From Anthopleura xanthogrammica (taxonomy: Eukaryota > Cnidaria > Anthozoa > Actiniaria > Actiniidae), in the NCBI GenBank assembly GCA_964019055.1, contig OZ025208.1, positions 17,506,228 to 17,570,227 on the forward strand: 64,000 nucleotides of DNA, read 5' to 3'. Below are positions 1 through 11,100 of this stretch, in pieces. A program made the position numbers and the translations under genes. Position 1 is the stretch's first letter, and the number at the start of each line of letters is the position of its first letter. A model generated the notes under the pieces. The model was not told the DNA's origin and did no database searches. It worked only from the letters and a program-made list of their open reading frames with translations.

Positions 1-87
1 TAATGCGATGGATCATTCCTCCTAATTTTCTTTTTCAGCTTTCTTTCCATTTGAATCTCAGAACAAAATATATCCCAGTTTATTTTA

Positions 88-340
88 TTAGAATTTATTA
101 ACAATTATTTGAAAAGAGAAGGTTACCAAGTAAGTGAGAAGGTATTTAACTCCTTTTGCAAAGAGTGAAGTGAAACTCAATTATTAATTCACTGAAACAA
201 CTCTTGCATAAACTAGCTGTGACAAGAGTCACGAAAAGCAACAGATCAAAAAGTGTCTATGATCACATGGACCAATGTCAACTCAATTAAAGATTAAACA
301 ATTCTTACATGAAATTTGACCAGCGTTACCTCATTGTTAG
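88..340 (+). repeat. Displaced copy of the family upstream (promoter-side) region
   Basis: The stretch resembles, in the same orientation, the DNA upstream of locus 3 (about 37280-37510): both share the block around AACAATTCTTACATGAA followed by an AGCGTT motif, and an AACAATTATTTGAA block. At locus 3 this DNA lies hundreds of bases before the signal-peptide exon. Here it runs almost directly into the GCCYD exon at 377. The intervening signal-peptide, GCCPD and ShK-1 exons are missing, so a deletion is inferred. No coding exon is seen before 377. Confidence 0.6.
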
Positions 341-1218
341 ACACAAATAGCAGCTCAAATTTATGGATTTTCAAAGCCGTCAAAGGTAGCCTAAGTACTT
401 TCTTCAAGGACAAAATAAAAGACGAGATAATGTATGATTCTAATGATTCTAAGGTTTTACTTAACTTCACAGTAATAACCAGACCTTCAGATGATTGCGT
501 ATATAGCAAATATGGATGTTGCTATGATGATGTTACTCCAGCTACCAAAAGTGATAAAAAACCAGGAGCTGGATGTCCTCGTGAGTAGGACTTGCAGTTT
601 TAAACAAAAGGAGAGGAGAGCAGAGGAGAGGAGAGATGAGGAGAGGAGAGCAGAGGAGGTTATTTACAATGATTTTTTTCCCCAGGTTGTCGTAACGTTG
701 AACCTGATGCTTGCAAACGGTTCGGGACAAAGAGTTCAGATTGTACCACCTCCTCACCATCCCAGCGCCAATTTCTCAAGAGTTATTGTTTCAAGCAGTG
801 TGGCATTTGCACAAGTATGTCTTTCTTTTGTTAATCAAAACTAATTTTTACCCTAGCAAGACCATAATATCAAGTCAAACGACCTTCCGACTCCCTCTCC
901 TATCTCTCTTAGTCTGCGTCACACGTAAAGGACTTTACCGGGGTATTTGTCCGGATGTGACGCAGGCTAGTGCCTCTTTGAAGGAGTATTCCTTCAAAAG
1001 CTCTCTCAATACTCAATTCACGTTTTTTAGATTTTAAAGAGGTGGAAAAGAGAGAAGAAGCGAAATGCTGGTGAGTAATGGATGATAAAATAGTCATTAC
1101 TTTTTGAGAATTTGTTCTTAATACTCCAGTTTCCAATCCTCTGCTGGTGAGCCTTAGGCTCGATTTTCATATTCGTGTGTTCCAGTAAAGGTCCATTGAA
1201 TTTCAAAGTGTTTGTATA

Positions 1219-1378
1219 GAGGCTTTGCACCATCACGTGATGGCAGCCATGACAGGAGGAACAATTGAATCTGGTCTAATATGATTAACGTGTGAAATAA
1301 TTCAGTTTCCCAGGGGAAGGACACTATTGTTCCTGCCTCCTGTCATGGCTGCCATCACATGGTGGTGCAAAGGCTCTC
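1219..1378. mobile_element. Hairpin MITE, copy a
   Basis: The two ends are near-perfect inverted repeats of about 45 bp, running GAGGCTTTGCACCATCACGTG inward and reappearing as CACATGGTGGTGCAAAGGC at the right end, with a loop of about 60 bp. It lies in the intron before the last exon of locus 1, and its sister is at 7178-7338. No coding capacity is present. The superfamily cannot be assigned. Confidence 0.75.
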
Positions 1379-1470
1379 TTGTTGAAGTTCTGCATTCTTT
1401 ATTTTAGACACCACTGAAATGAGGCTAGCCCTCAATGACTAAATCGCAAAGGGGGCTTTCATTTATTAGT

Positions 1471-1545
1471 GTATGGGGGGGGGGGGGGGTTTGCAATATT
1501 GGGGGGGGGGGAGATCACGTTATTTTAGGAAGATTTATAGGGGGG
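1471..1545 (+). repeat. Poly-G tracts
   Basis: Runs of G broken by short unique sequence lie in an intron of locus 1. The reverse-complement partner at about 6944-7082 carries poly-C runs of different length, as expected for unstable homopolymers in duplicated arms. Confidence 0.85.
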
Positions 1546-2270
1546 GATGTTACATATATTTTTGCCAAGCAGTACATATTTAAACCATTGTTCTCATTTA
1601 GGAAAAACAACTTTTACTGAGGACCTGGCATATCTAAAGCCGGATCATTACGATGACCAACAATTTCAAAAATACCAAATATCAATTCAAGCAGTCTTAC
1701 TCTAGTAGTTAGAAAGAATATCATTCAATGTAAACTTAAAAGCTGTATAAAAATGACCCAATATATATTAAAAACATCATACTGAAATAAATTTCTAAGA
1801 GCTTTGATTTCATTTTTACGTATCCTGCGTTCCTGCGTAGCAGGCCCTCGCGAGGGGAGGGGTCCTCCTCCCCTCACAATGGCCGGCTACGCAGGCAAAT
1901 TTTCACGAGGTTCTTGAAAGATTGTGAAACATCATGAATTAAATGGTACATGTCTTCGACACACGCACAAGGAAATGACGGGTAATCTTGACAGATTCAC
2001 ATTATAGATGGAATAGACCCTTTGTCAAAATGGCGGCCGCAATTCAAATTAGTTAAAATTAAAAACCTATACCAGCACTAGAAAGAGCACCTTTACAAGA
2101 TTCATTATGTCAGGTGTTATATCGGCAGAGAAAACTTAAAGTGCCTATCAACCCTGACGGTTTAGTTTGAAAATCGCTTCTACATTTAGGGTATAATACG
2201 ATAACACAGTTTTGCAGGATATGGACTTCTCATGCTGAAGTCGACCAAGGTATTTGCCCTCTTTTTTGTG

Positions 2271-3515
2271 CGTTTTACTACTAGTGACTCTTAAGTAAGC
2301 TCACCACTCTACGGTTCCCCGGGTACGGTTCAAGCGGTCCACTCTGACCGGAAAAAAAGCTCAAAACCTCGCGAGCCACTAAGAACGTTGGCTATATAAT
2401 CAATGATCAAACCTCCAGTCGCTGAGCGGCGAAAAATTTTGAAGCAGAAGCAAAAAATTTCCAAAAAAAAGGAGGGATAGATAGATGAGATGAAGGGATC
2501 GAAGGAGGGAGGAAGAAACTGGGAAGAAATAAAGGAATCTGAAATCCTAGAACGTCATTTAGCTTTGAATAAGGCTAAAAAGATTTATTTAGGTCTAAAC
2601 AAGAAAGATATTATCCAACCGAATTCCCGGTTGGGTTATTTTCAGCATCCGTGTACAAACAATTTTCGCCACTGCCTACTCCTGTGCGTCAAACTTTGTG
2701 TGCTTCATCCAAACCTGAAAAGTAGCGAAAGAATGAAAAGATTTTTTGGGGAAAACATAAATTTCGCGTCTTTTTGAGTGTTCAACAACCTCGGTTGTGT
2801 TTTATCAGAGAACAGAACATAGCCAATGCTGATCTTTTTGCTTTATCTATTAGACTTTGTCCAAAAAATTTAGAAAAATCGACGAAAAGTATGTTGTTTT
2901 TGAGCGCGCGCACACGTCCACGCCATCCGATGCGAGAGTATCAAATCAAAAATCTGCGCTTACAACTTTTTGTCCTTGCTACAAACGTTTTTATCTCTCC
3001 TGTGCTTAATTTACAATACTGAAAGTGTTTGATATTCCAATCTTACTGTAATGGAACGTACGTACGCTGAAGTTGTCAGAAGTAATTCTTCCTCTGACGA
3101 ATTTTGTTAAGAGGTTGGTTATCAACAGCATCAGCGAGAGGAAGAAAAACTCGCTTGAAGATGTTAAGGTAATATATTTTCCACTTCTTTAGTTTGGTTG
3201 TGTCAATAAAAATGGACGTGGCAATGATTCTCGACTTCTCTCTTTGTCATAAAAATGATTCTGATGATCGGTGATCATGAACTGCAATCAGCCAAGTATA
3301 TTGGATTTTTTCGTTATCAATGAACGAACTGTATCCTGTTTGTAATTTTTGCTAAGGAACATACCCAGATATGCTACATAATTACTATATAAAAACGATT
3401 ATATTGTGGTGCTAATCAAAATACAAGGTCCATAAGGGGGTCCATATGAGGGTCCATATGAGGGTCCATATGAGGGGTCCATATGAGGGGTCCAGCGATT
3501 GTACCTTCCCTATTG
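2271..3515. other. Non-coding spacer of the small palindrome with a short tandem repeat
   Basis: No convincing gene is seen. Reading frames at 2490-3022 lack domains and partly coincide with dispersed repeat DNA that also occurs inverted at 6095-6225. At about 3430-3497 a 15-17 bp unit containing GGGTCCATATGAG is repeated five times. Confidence 0.6.
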
Positions 3516-3518
3516 AAA

Positions 3519-4895
3519 GGGTTACACCGAAACAGTACCAAAAAACACTAGTTCACCCAAACTTTCAAATATCATATTAACTAGTCGTTACAGTTGTAAG
3601 TGAGTGCTGCCGAGCCTTTCCTGGAGCATTCCTGATCCAGTATAAATCATTATCCAACTCATTATTCATGAAGGAAATCGTGACCGTGAAGAGAGTTGTA
3701 CATCTGACCTATGATCTGATACTGTTTATTTGAATAATATCATGATTACCTCAGGATCCAACATCTAACATCCCCCTGGATGAGGCATGGTCCCTCATAT
3801 GACAATCACCGGGACCATGGCTGGGTCGCATTGACCCAATCAAAAATTTTGCGCAATGACTCTGGACTACACACTATTGAACACCCCAGCACTTGTGGGA
3901 CCCATTTGAATAATCTTTGCGCATACGTTGACTAGCCGAGAATTTTTCTTACTATTTGTGACGTAATCAAGACAGTTTGAAAACACTTCATTAATACCGC
4001 TCTAGGCCAACCAAAGTGAATTAGAATAAAGCACCACGAATGAATGAATGCTGGTTCAATTCACCATTGTCTCATTTAATAAAGGCAAATTCCCTAAAGT
4101 ATGCCGCATATCAACAGCTTTGTAAAACTTTGTAATTTATGCATCGTACGAAAGCTAACATATTTCCTAAGAGCAGTTTTATTCCTCGGTAATCATAATA
4201 TTACAAACTAATAGCATGAAATTTTGGGTGATTAGTGATTAAATGTCCCCTCAAGCCTCGGGTAGCCTCCTACGCAGACGCTCTTAGGGTCGTCACGCAA
4301 TACTTCTCTCCCCACGTTAGTGGGGAGAGAAACGTTGCGTGACGACGTGACGACCCTAAGAACGTCTGCAAAGGAGGCTAAGCCTCGGGAGGTTTAGTTA
4401 AAGTCCCTCCGCCTTCGGCGTCGGGACTTCAACAAAACCTCCCTCGGCTTTCGGGGACATTTAATCACTAATCACCCTCAAGTCATGCTATTACTTATAA
4501 TAAATTTTTACTTGAATTTTCTCAATCTGAATCTTTAAAATTCACTGCAAAAATTACATCATGAACCTAGACGTTGGATAAGTCGTTTACAACATTCACG
4601 TCCGTGTTTATCAGACTTAACAATCACTCGTCTTTAGCTCGTGTTGTAAATTAATCTGATATACACAACCGCTCTTTTGTAAACATTTGCATCAACCACA
4701 GTGATGACATTATAGCTTCCAGATAATTGATTCTTAAAACGTTCTAAAATGGTCTAAAATGATGAAGATTGGTTTCAAAATGAAAAGATTCACATATTTA
4801 CTTCTTTTAAATATGATATTTGAAAGTTTGGGTGAACTAGTGTTTCGATTTGGTACTGTTTCGGTGTTTCGGTGTTTCGGCTTTTAGTAACACCC
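3519..4895. mobile_element. Non-autonomous DNA transposon with ~75-bp terminal inverted repeats
   Basis: The left end (ACCGAAACAGTACC then ACTAGTTCACCCAAACTTTC) is found inverted at the right end (GAAAGTTTGGGTGAACTAGT then GGTACTGTTTCGGTG), where a GTTTCGGT unit is reiterated. The interior of about 1.2 kb has no transposase frame and holds a nested foldback. The right-end block (4735-4890) recurs in the same orientation at about 32820-32990. No clear target duplication was found, so the superfamily is open. Confidence 0.65.
4228..4480. mobile_element. Nested foldback element
   Basis: Two sets of inverted repeats lie inside each other. The outer pair is GATTAGTGATTAAATGTCCC against GGGACATTTAATCACTAATC. 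The inner pair is AGCCTCCTACGCAGACG and TTAGGGTCGTCACGCAA against their complements at about 4335-4380. The layout looks like one hairpin MITE inserted in another, both inside the 3519-4895 element. Confidence 0.75.
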
Positions 4896-4896
4896 T

Positions 4897-5760
4897 ATAA
4901 TATGCATAAGCATAAGAAGAACGGAACGTTTTGATCCTTGTGTGTGTGCGTGTGTGTGTTGGGAGAGGGGGGATTTGGAAAGTCTTCAGTACCCCATACT
5001 ACTCTACTCACATCACAGGTACCGGTAACTTGAGATCATCGAGTCATACTCGTATATATTACATCTTTATATATGTTATACAAGATAAAGGAATTAATCA
5101 TATACATACAAAAATTTCTGCACTCTGATTGGCTGAGAGCACCTCAATTTATTCTAAATTTATTCTCAATTTATTCTAATTTTTAAGGCAGTGCAAAATT
5201 TGAAATTTTTCAGTGCAAAACGTGAAATCGATTCTGATTGGTTGGTTCATATATGATTAACAAATAATCGCATGATTTTGAGTGCAATTTAGAATAAATT
5301 ATGACGAGTAAATTTTTCAATGTTTAACAAAATTGCACGAGCCGTTAGGCGATACAAATTGATCGTGCCTTCGATTCCAGAACTTTCTTTTTCTTCAGAC
5401 GGAAAACCAATCATGATCGATAAAACTAGTCATTTTAGAATGTTAGCGCGTGCTTTAAATTGGCTACAGATTTTGCAGTCACACAAGCTAAGAGAATACA
5501 GAATGCATGGAGAATGTCTCACATTAGCTACAATAGATTTACCCTAAAGCTAATTCACTGAAGAAATACCCCTCTTGTTCTATCAAATCCGTAGACAATC
5601 TGACATTGACTTTTTGGATATAAAGTTTCCTCTTATGTGTCTTAAAAGATACATAATACTGTTGACCTGAATATCGAGAATCCATGTGTGCGTAGATCAT
5701 TCGTGTCAATATGTAATATAAGCAAGAGAGCATTAATGCTTCCAACCACTTAGCTTATAC
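4897..5760 (+). repeat. Dispersed direct repeat (partner 28610-29300)
   Basis: The block starting AAGCATAAGAAGAACGGAAC, through a GT-rich tract, TACCGGTAAC and ATTGATCGTGCCTTCG, to the AATCCATGTGTGCGTAGATC end recurs at 28610-29300 in the same orientation. This copy carries about 240 extra bases (about 5097-5335) that start near a CTGATTGGCTGAGAGCA motif, suggesting a nested insertion. Small open frames inside it are not conserved as proteins. Confidence 0.7.
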
Positions 5761-5928
5761 TATAGAAACAACAGTGCAACACTTTGTGGGGTAAAGGGGT
5801 GTAGGGATTTAAAAGTACTCCTTGTTCATACTGGTCAGTATTTTGGAAACAGGTGATAACCTTACTCTAGGAGTGATAATCCGCAGGCTGCAGCAGTTTG
5901 GGCTGGGGGTGATGATCCCCTAGGTTAG

Positions 5929-6078
5929 TGGCTTGGCAAAGAGAGGTGATAATCCTCTCTCAATCTAGGGGTGGTAATCCCCTAGGCCGCCCAGGAGGGG
6001 TGATAATCCACTATGCTGAAGTGGCTTGGCAAAGAGAAGTGATAATCCTCTCTCAATCTAGGGGTGGTAACTTCTTAA
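5929..6078 (+). repeat. Tandem duplication of a ~94-bp unit
   Basis: The sequence GTGGCTTGGCAAAGAGAGG followed by TGATAATCCTCTCTCAATCT occurs near 5930 and again near 6024 with few changes. It is non-coding and lies in the palindrome spacer. Confidence 0.75.
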
Positions 6079-6224
6079 TACCGCGCGCGCCATGTGAATT
6101 TCCGGTTGGGCTATTTTTAGCATCCAAAGTCGTTTGGTTTTTATTTTTTTGATGGCGTGGACGTGTGCAATTTCGGTTTCGTCGATTTTTCTAACTTTTT
6201 TCGACAAAATCTATTAGATAAAGC

Positions 6225-8180
6225 AAAAAAATCAGAGGGCAAATACCTTGGTCGACGTCATCTCATTTGCGTTTTTAAACTTTTTAAAAACCTTTCTATC
6301 TCTGAAATGAGAAGTCCATATCCTGCAAAACTGTGCCATTGTATTATACCCTAAATGTAGAAGCGATTTTCAAACTAAACCGTCAGGGTTGATAGGCACT
6401 TTAAGTTTTCTCGGCCAATATAACATCTGACATAATGAATCTTGTAAAGATGCTCTTTCTAGTGCTGGTATTTTGAATTTCGGCCGCCATTTTGGCAAAG
6501 GGTCTATTCCATCTATAATGTGAATCTGCTGAGACTACGGTCAAGATTAACCGTCATTCCCTTGTGCGTGTGTCGAAGACCTTCAATATTTAGTTCATGA
6601 GGTTTCACAATGTTTCAAGAACCTCTATTTGTTTTTACCGCCACGTAAAATTACCTCGCGAGGGCCTGCTACGCAGCCTACGTAAAAATTAAATCCAAGC
6701 TCTTAGAAATTTATTTCAGTATGATGTTTTTAATGTATATTCGGTCATTTTTATACAGCTTTTAAGTTTACATTGAATGATATTCTTTCTAACTACTAGA
6801 GTAAGACTGTTTGATATTTGGTATTTTTGAAATTGTTGGTCATTGTAATGATCCGGCTTTAGATATGCCAGGTCCTCAGTAAAAGTTGTTTTTCCTAAAT
6901 GAGAACAATGGTGTAAATAAGTACAGCTTGGCAAAAATATCATAACCCCCCCCCCCCCCCCCTTATATTTCTTCCAGTTTATTGCTAAACCTTTATAAAG
7001 CTGCATACAATAAGTAACATCCCCCTATAAATCTTCCGAAAATAACGTGATCTCCCCCCCCCCATATTGCCGACCCCCCCTATATACTAATAAATGAAAG
7101 CTCCCTTTGCGATTTAGTCATTGAGGGTTAGCCTCATTTCATTGGTGTCTAAAGTAAAGAATGCAGAACTTCAACAAGAGAGCCTTTGCACCACCATGTG
7201 ATGGCAGCCATGACAGGAGGCAGGAACAATAGTGTCCTTCCCCTGGGAAACTGAATTATTTCACACGTTAATCATATTAGACCAGATTCAATTGTTCCTC
7301 CTGTCATGGCTGCCATCACGTGATGGTGCAAAGCCTCTATACAAACACTTTGAAATTCAATGGACCTTCACTGGAACACATGAATATTTTATTCAAAATC
7401 GAGGCTAATGCTCACCAGCAGAGAATTGGAAACTGGAGCATTTGGGATTAATTCTCAAAAAATAATGACTATTTTATCATCCATTACTCACCAGCCGTTC
7501 GCTTCTATTCGCTTTTCCACCACTTCGAAATCTAAAAAACAGTGAATTAAGTATTGAGAGAGCTTTTGAAGGAATACTCCTTCAAAGAGGCACTAGCCTG
7601 CGTCACATCCGGACAAATACCCCGGTAAAGTCCTTTACGTGTGACGCAGACTAGGAGAGGGAGTCGGAAGGTCGTTTGACTTGATATTATGGTCTTGCTA
7701 GGGTAAAAATTAGTTCTGATTAACAAAAGAAAGACATACTTGTGCAAATGCCACATTGCTTGAAACAATAACTCTTGAGAAATTGGCGCTGGCGTGCTGA
7801 GGAGGTGGTACAATCTGAATTGTTTGTCCCGAACTGTTTGCAAGTATGAGGTGTAAAGCTACGACAACCTGGGAAAAAAAGTCATTGTAAATAACCTCCT
7901 CTGTTCTCCTCTGCTCTCCTCTCCCCTCCTCTTCTTTTGTTTACAACTGTAAGTCCTACTCACGAGGACATCCAACTCCAGGTCTTTTATCTTTTTTGTA
8001 AGCATAAGAAAGATCATCATAGCAACATCCATATTTGCTATTTACGCAATCTTCTGAAGGTCCGGTTATTGCTGTGAAGTTAAGTAAAACCTTAGAATCA
8101 TTACAATCATAAATTATCTCGTCTTTTATTTTGTCCTTGAAGCAATGACTACTTAGACTACCTTTGACGGCTTTGAAAAT
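6225..8180 (-). repeat. Right arm of the small inverted duplication
   Basis: This is the reverse-complement partner of 370-2270. It includes the tail, ShK-2 and GCCYD exons of locus 2, the second hairpin MITE and poly-C tracts. Confidence 0.85.
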
Positions 8181-11100
8181 CTAAGGCACTCTAAGGAATG
8201 TGTATGTAGCCAATTAATTTGGACTGATTTAGTACTTACCGCCTTTGTAGCATCGTCGACATGTCTTGGGGCATAGGTCATACATCCCATTTGCACCACA
8301 CCCATCGTTGTTCTTACGAGCTGCACAATCCGGGACTACATCGTAGCAAATAAGTGCTATGAAAACGAAAACATACAAGAAAAAGAATTGGAAATAGAAG
8401 GGAATCCCCGGTGGTGTGCGCTGCTAATAGTGGAGCTCCCGCGCGAGCGGAGCACCGTACTTAAGAAAAAATGGTAAACCACCGAGTTGATTTTTCATGG
8501 CTTGATTGCGGCATCACCTTGCCCGTACTTACACTCTCTCGACCCCAGAGCCCTGCCATTCTAGCTTACTGCGCATGCTCGACGAAATGTCAGAGACTTT
8601 GGGAAACCCTAGAATTTTAAGAGTTCTGATTGGTTAAAATATTTTTCGCGATAATTGATTGAAATCCCGCTCTAGCAATCACAAGAGCCCTTGCAATAAT
8701 GGATAACAATTGCCTGAATAGTCGATAAAATGGTAGTGATCCTTTAAAACGAACAATAAAAACGGCTTTTTTTCGGGAGTAAAATAAAAATAAAATAAAA
8801 TAGAAAACACTTCATAGAAGGTAAATTCATTGATCGGATGTTAACTAAGATTTCATAACACGTCGACAAAATATGTGTTAACTAGCAAGGCCATTGCTTC
8901 GGCAAACATTGACTGACAGATAGTTTTTTACTGCATTTTACGCTTTCATCATATTTTTCATTATTATTTGTCAACCAGAAAAGAGATATTTGAAGCTTTG
9001 AATTTTTGTTTTTGATCCCATTTCAAGAAAAAAGGCAAAATTTGCAAAAACACTTGCCGGCCAGCGAGCCTCATGCGAGAGATTCTATTATAACATAGCC
9101 ACGATATAACGCGCGCTCTGATTGGTTGGATATCTATGAAAAAGTAAGGGAATGATAAGCTAAGCATTGACCATTGCTTTTATAACATAGCTGTTCGTTT
9201 CATGTTGATGGACTGAAGTCTCTTTCCAACTTACGCGCGCGCGCAGAAAATTAGGCGAAAAAATTCAATGATCTCCTTCAACAATGTCACTAACATTTAA
9301 AACTGTCTTCCAAAACATAAAACAATTCTAAAATCATTTTAGCCTTTTTTTTGTTATAAATTTCCGATTGAAAATACCTTTTGGTGACATTGTTGAAGGA
9401 AATTTTGAATTTGAATCAAGAAGCTAGAGTCGCACTCGGCTGCGCCTCGTGCAGCTCTTATGCTTCTTTCGTGCTTAAGCAACCTCCCACCTCCCTCGTG
9501 CATCCAGAACTGGATATACCCACGCCAAGCATTGACCATTCCCTTAATGTCAAAACAAGATTCCATATTTCATGATCATATGGATAGTTTTGATATTTCT
9601 ATAGATAATTTGTTTTAATGTAGGAATACATATTACACCAAATATCACAGGGAACCCGGCTCCAGTACGTAGGCTTTTTTAAATATGTATTTCTTTAATT
9701 TATTAACGGGTTCCCTGTGTCTTTAGCTCAATGAAAAATATCGTACAAATGTCGCGGGTTTCCTGTGGTGTAAAATGAGACCTCAACGGCCGAAATCCTT
9801 CTGTAACCGGATAGCGGATTAACATTCAAAAATAGTGTAACGTATTCGTTTAGTAATTGAATGTTGAATGAAAATTGAAATAAATAAATAAATGATTTTT
9901 ACGGTAGAAAGAAGCACATTCACATTGTGTTTGTAATGGGTAAAAAAGATAAACAAGTTGCTGTTATAAGGAACGTACCTGAGCAGTCCGAATCGTTAGG
10001 TCCATAGGCATAGGTAACATTGTCAGGACAGCATCCATACTTTCCCTTGCTACAGTCCATCAGAGCTTGGGGTTTTGAAAAAGCAATCAAACAGCCATTA
10101 AAAGAAATAAAAAAGAAACACTAACACTAAGCGCATCTGATAGTTTTTAGAATTTAGCGTGTTAGGTTTGGAGGAGGGAGAAAAAGCGGAGAACCCGGAG
10201 TAAAATTCTCGAATCAAGGAAGAAACTCTCATGTGACAGGAATGGAACTCGAGACATCAGAGGAGAGAGGTGAGTGCCCTACCGTTACACTACCGAAATC
10301 AGGTCATTTAAAGAACTTGAATTGAAGTAATATAATAAATCGTTGTGATAAAAAGGTAAATTTTACACCGTAAAAAATAAGAAAGATCACTTACTGACGT
10401 TTCGGACGCTAGTCCTTCGTCGGAGTAAAAATAATAATAATAATAATTACACTTATAAAGCGCAAATTAGCATGAAATGTTCATCTGCGCTGAATACAAA
10501 AATAATAAATCATAGTCATAAACGCTATAAAAAGGCTTTCCTATAAAAATATGTCTTCAAGTGTTCTTTAAAAGTAGCTAATGATGTAATATGCCTAATA
10601 CTAGATGGTAAAGAGTTCCATTCTACTGGCGCAGCATATGAAAAAGTCTTACCACCAAGAGTAGGTCGAAGCTTAGTCGGTAGAGGTGCTAATAGAAGCT
10701 CATTATTAGACCTAAGATTATAACTAGACTGATTTTTGATAGAAATTAGATCAGATAAATAACTAGGAGCAAGACCGTGTATAGCCTTAAAAGCGAAAAT
10801 AAGTATCTTAAAGCGTATTCTAAATCTCACTGGTAGCCAGTGGAGATCAGCTAAGACAGGAGTAATATGCGAAAAGCGCGGGGTCAAAGACACTAAACGA
10901 GCGGCAGCATTCTGTATGCGTTGCAGTTTAGCTATTTGATAACCAGGTAGCCCATAGTACGAGCTATTACAGTAATCTATGCGACAGGCTATGAAAGCAT
11001 TGACTAGAGTAGCGCAAGAATCAGGAGATAGGAATTTCCTGATCTTTCTAATATTATTTAGTAAAATTCTACTACTATACTATTGCAAATCCTGCATTCT

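Larger units (their letters stand above)
377..1705 (+). pseudogene. Locus 1: 5'-truncated GCCYD/ShK secreted-protein gene
   Basis: Three exons match the 3' half of loci 2 and 5. Exon 377-580 carries a GCCYD cassette (YGCCYDDVTPA, closing in GCP) and ends at a GTGAGT donor. Exon 686-814 follows a CCCAG acceptor and carries an ShK domain with six cysteines ending YCFKQCGIC. A possible last exon is 1602-1705 (TTTAG acceptor, stop TAG). All internal junctions are phase 1. There is no signal-peptide, GCCPD or ShK-1 exon upstream; the DNA immediately 5' is a displaced upstream region. The product, if any, would not be secreted in the usual way, so I call it a truncated gene. A longer gene entering from outside the window cannot be excluded. 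The function of the family is unknown; ShK domains occur in extracellular matrix proteins, proteases and ion-channel ligands. Confidence 0.7.
370..2270 (+). repeat. Left arm of the small inverted duplication (partner 6225-8180)
   Basis: The GCCYD exon, ShK-2 exon, hairpin element, poly-G tract, last exon and 3' flank recur in reverse complement at 6225-8180 in the same order. Examples are the block CCGGGGTATTTGTCCGGATG near 940 and the block GCAGGATATGGACTTCTCAT near 2215. Homology fades near 2270 and reappears in patches at 2620-2660 and 2830-2930 (partners near 6100-6225). The arms differ by scattered substitutions and small indels, so this is a diverged duplication rather than a simple assembly mirror. 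Confidence 0.85.

Noticed and set aside
5320..5547. 75-residue plus-strand protein
   Set aside because: It lies in a dispersed repeat; the second copy at about 28917-29100 lacks the start and carries frame-changing differences.
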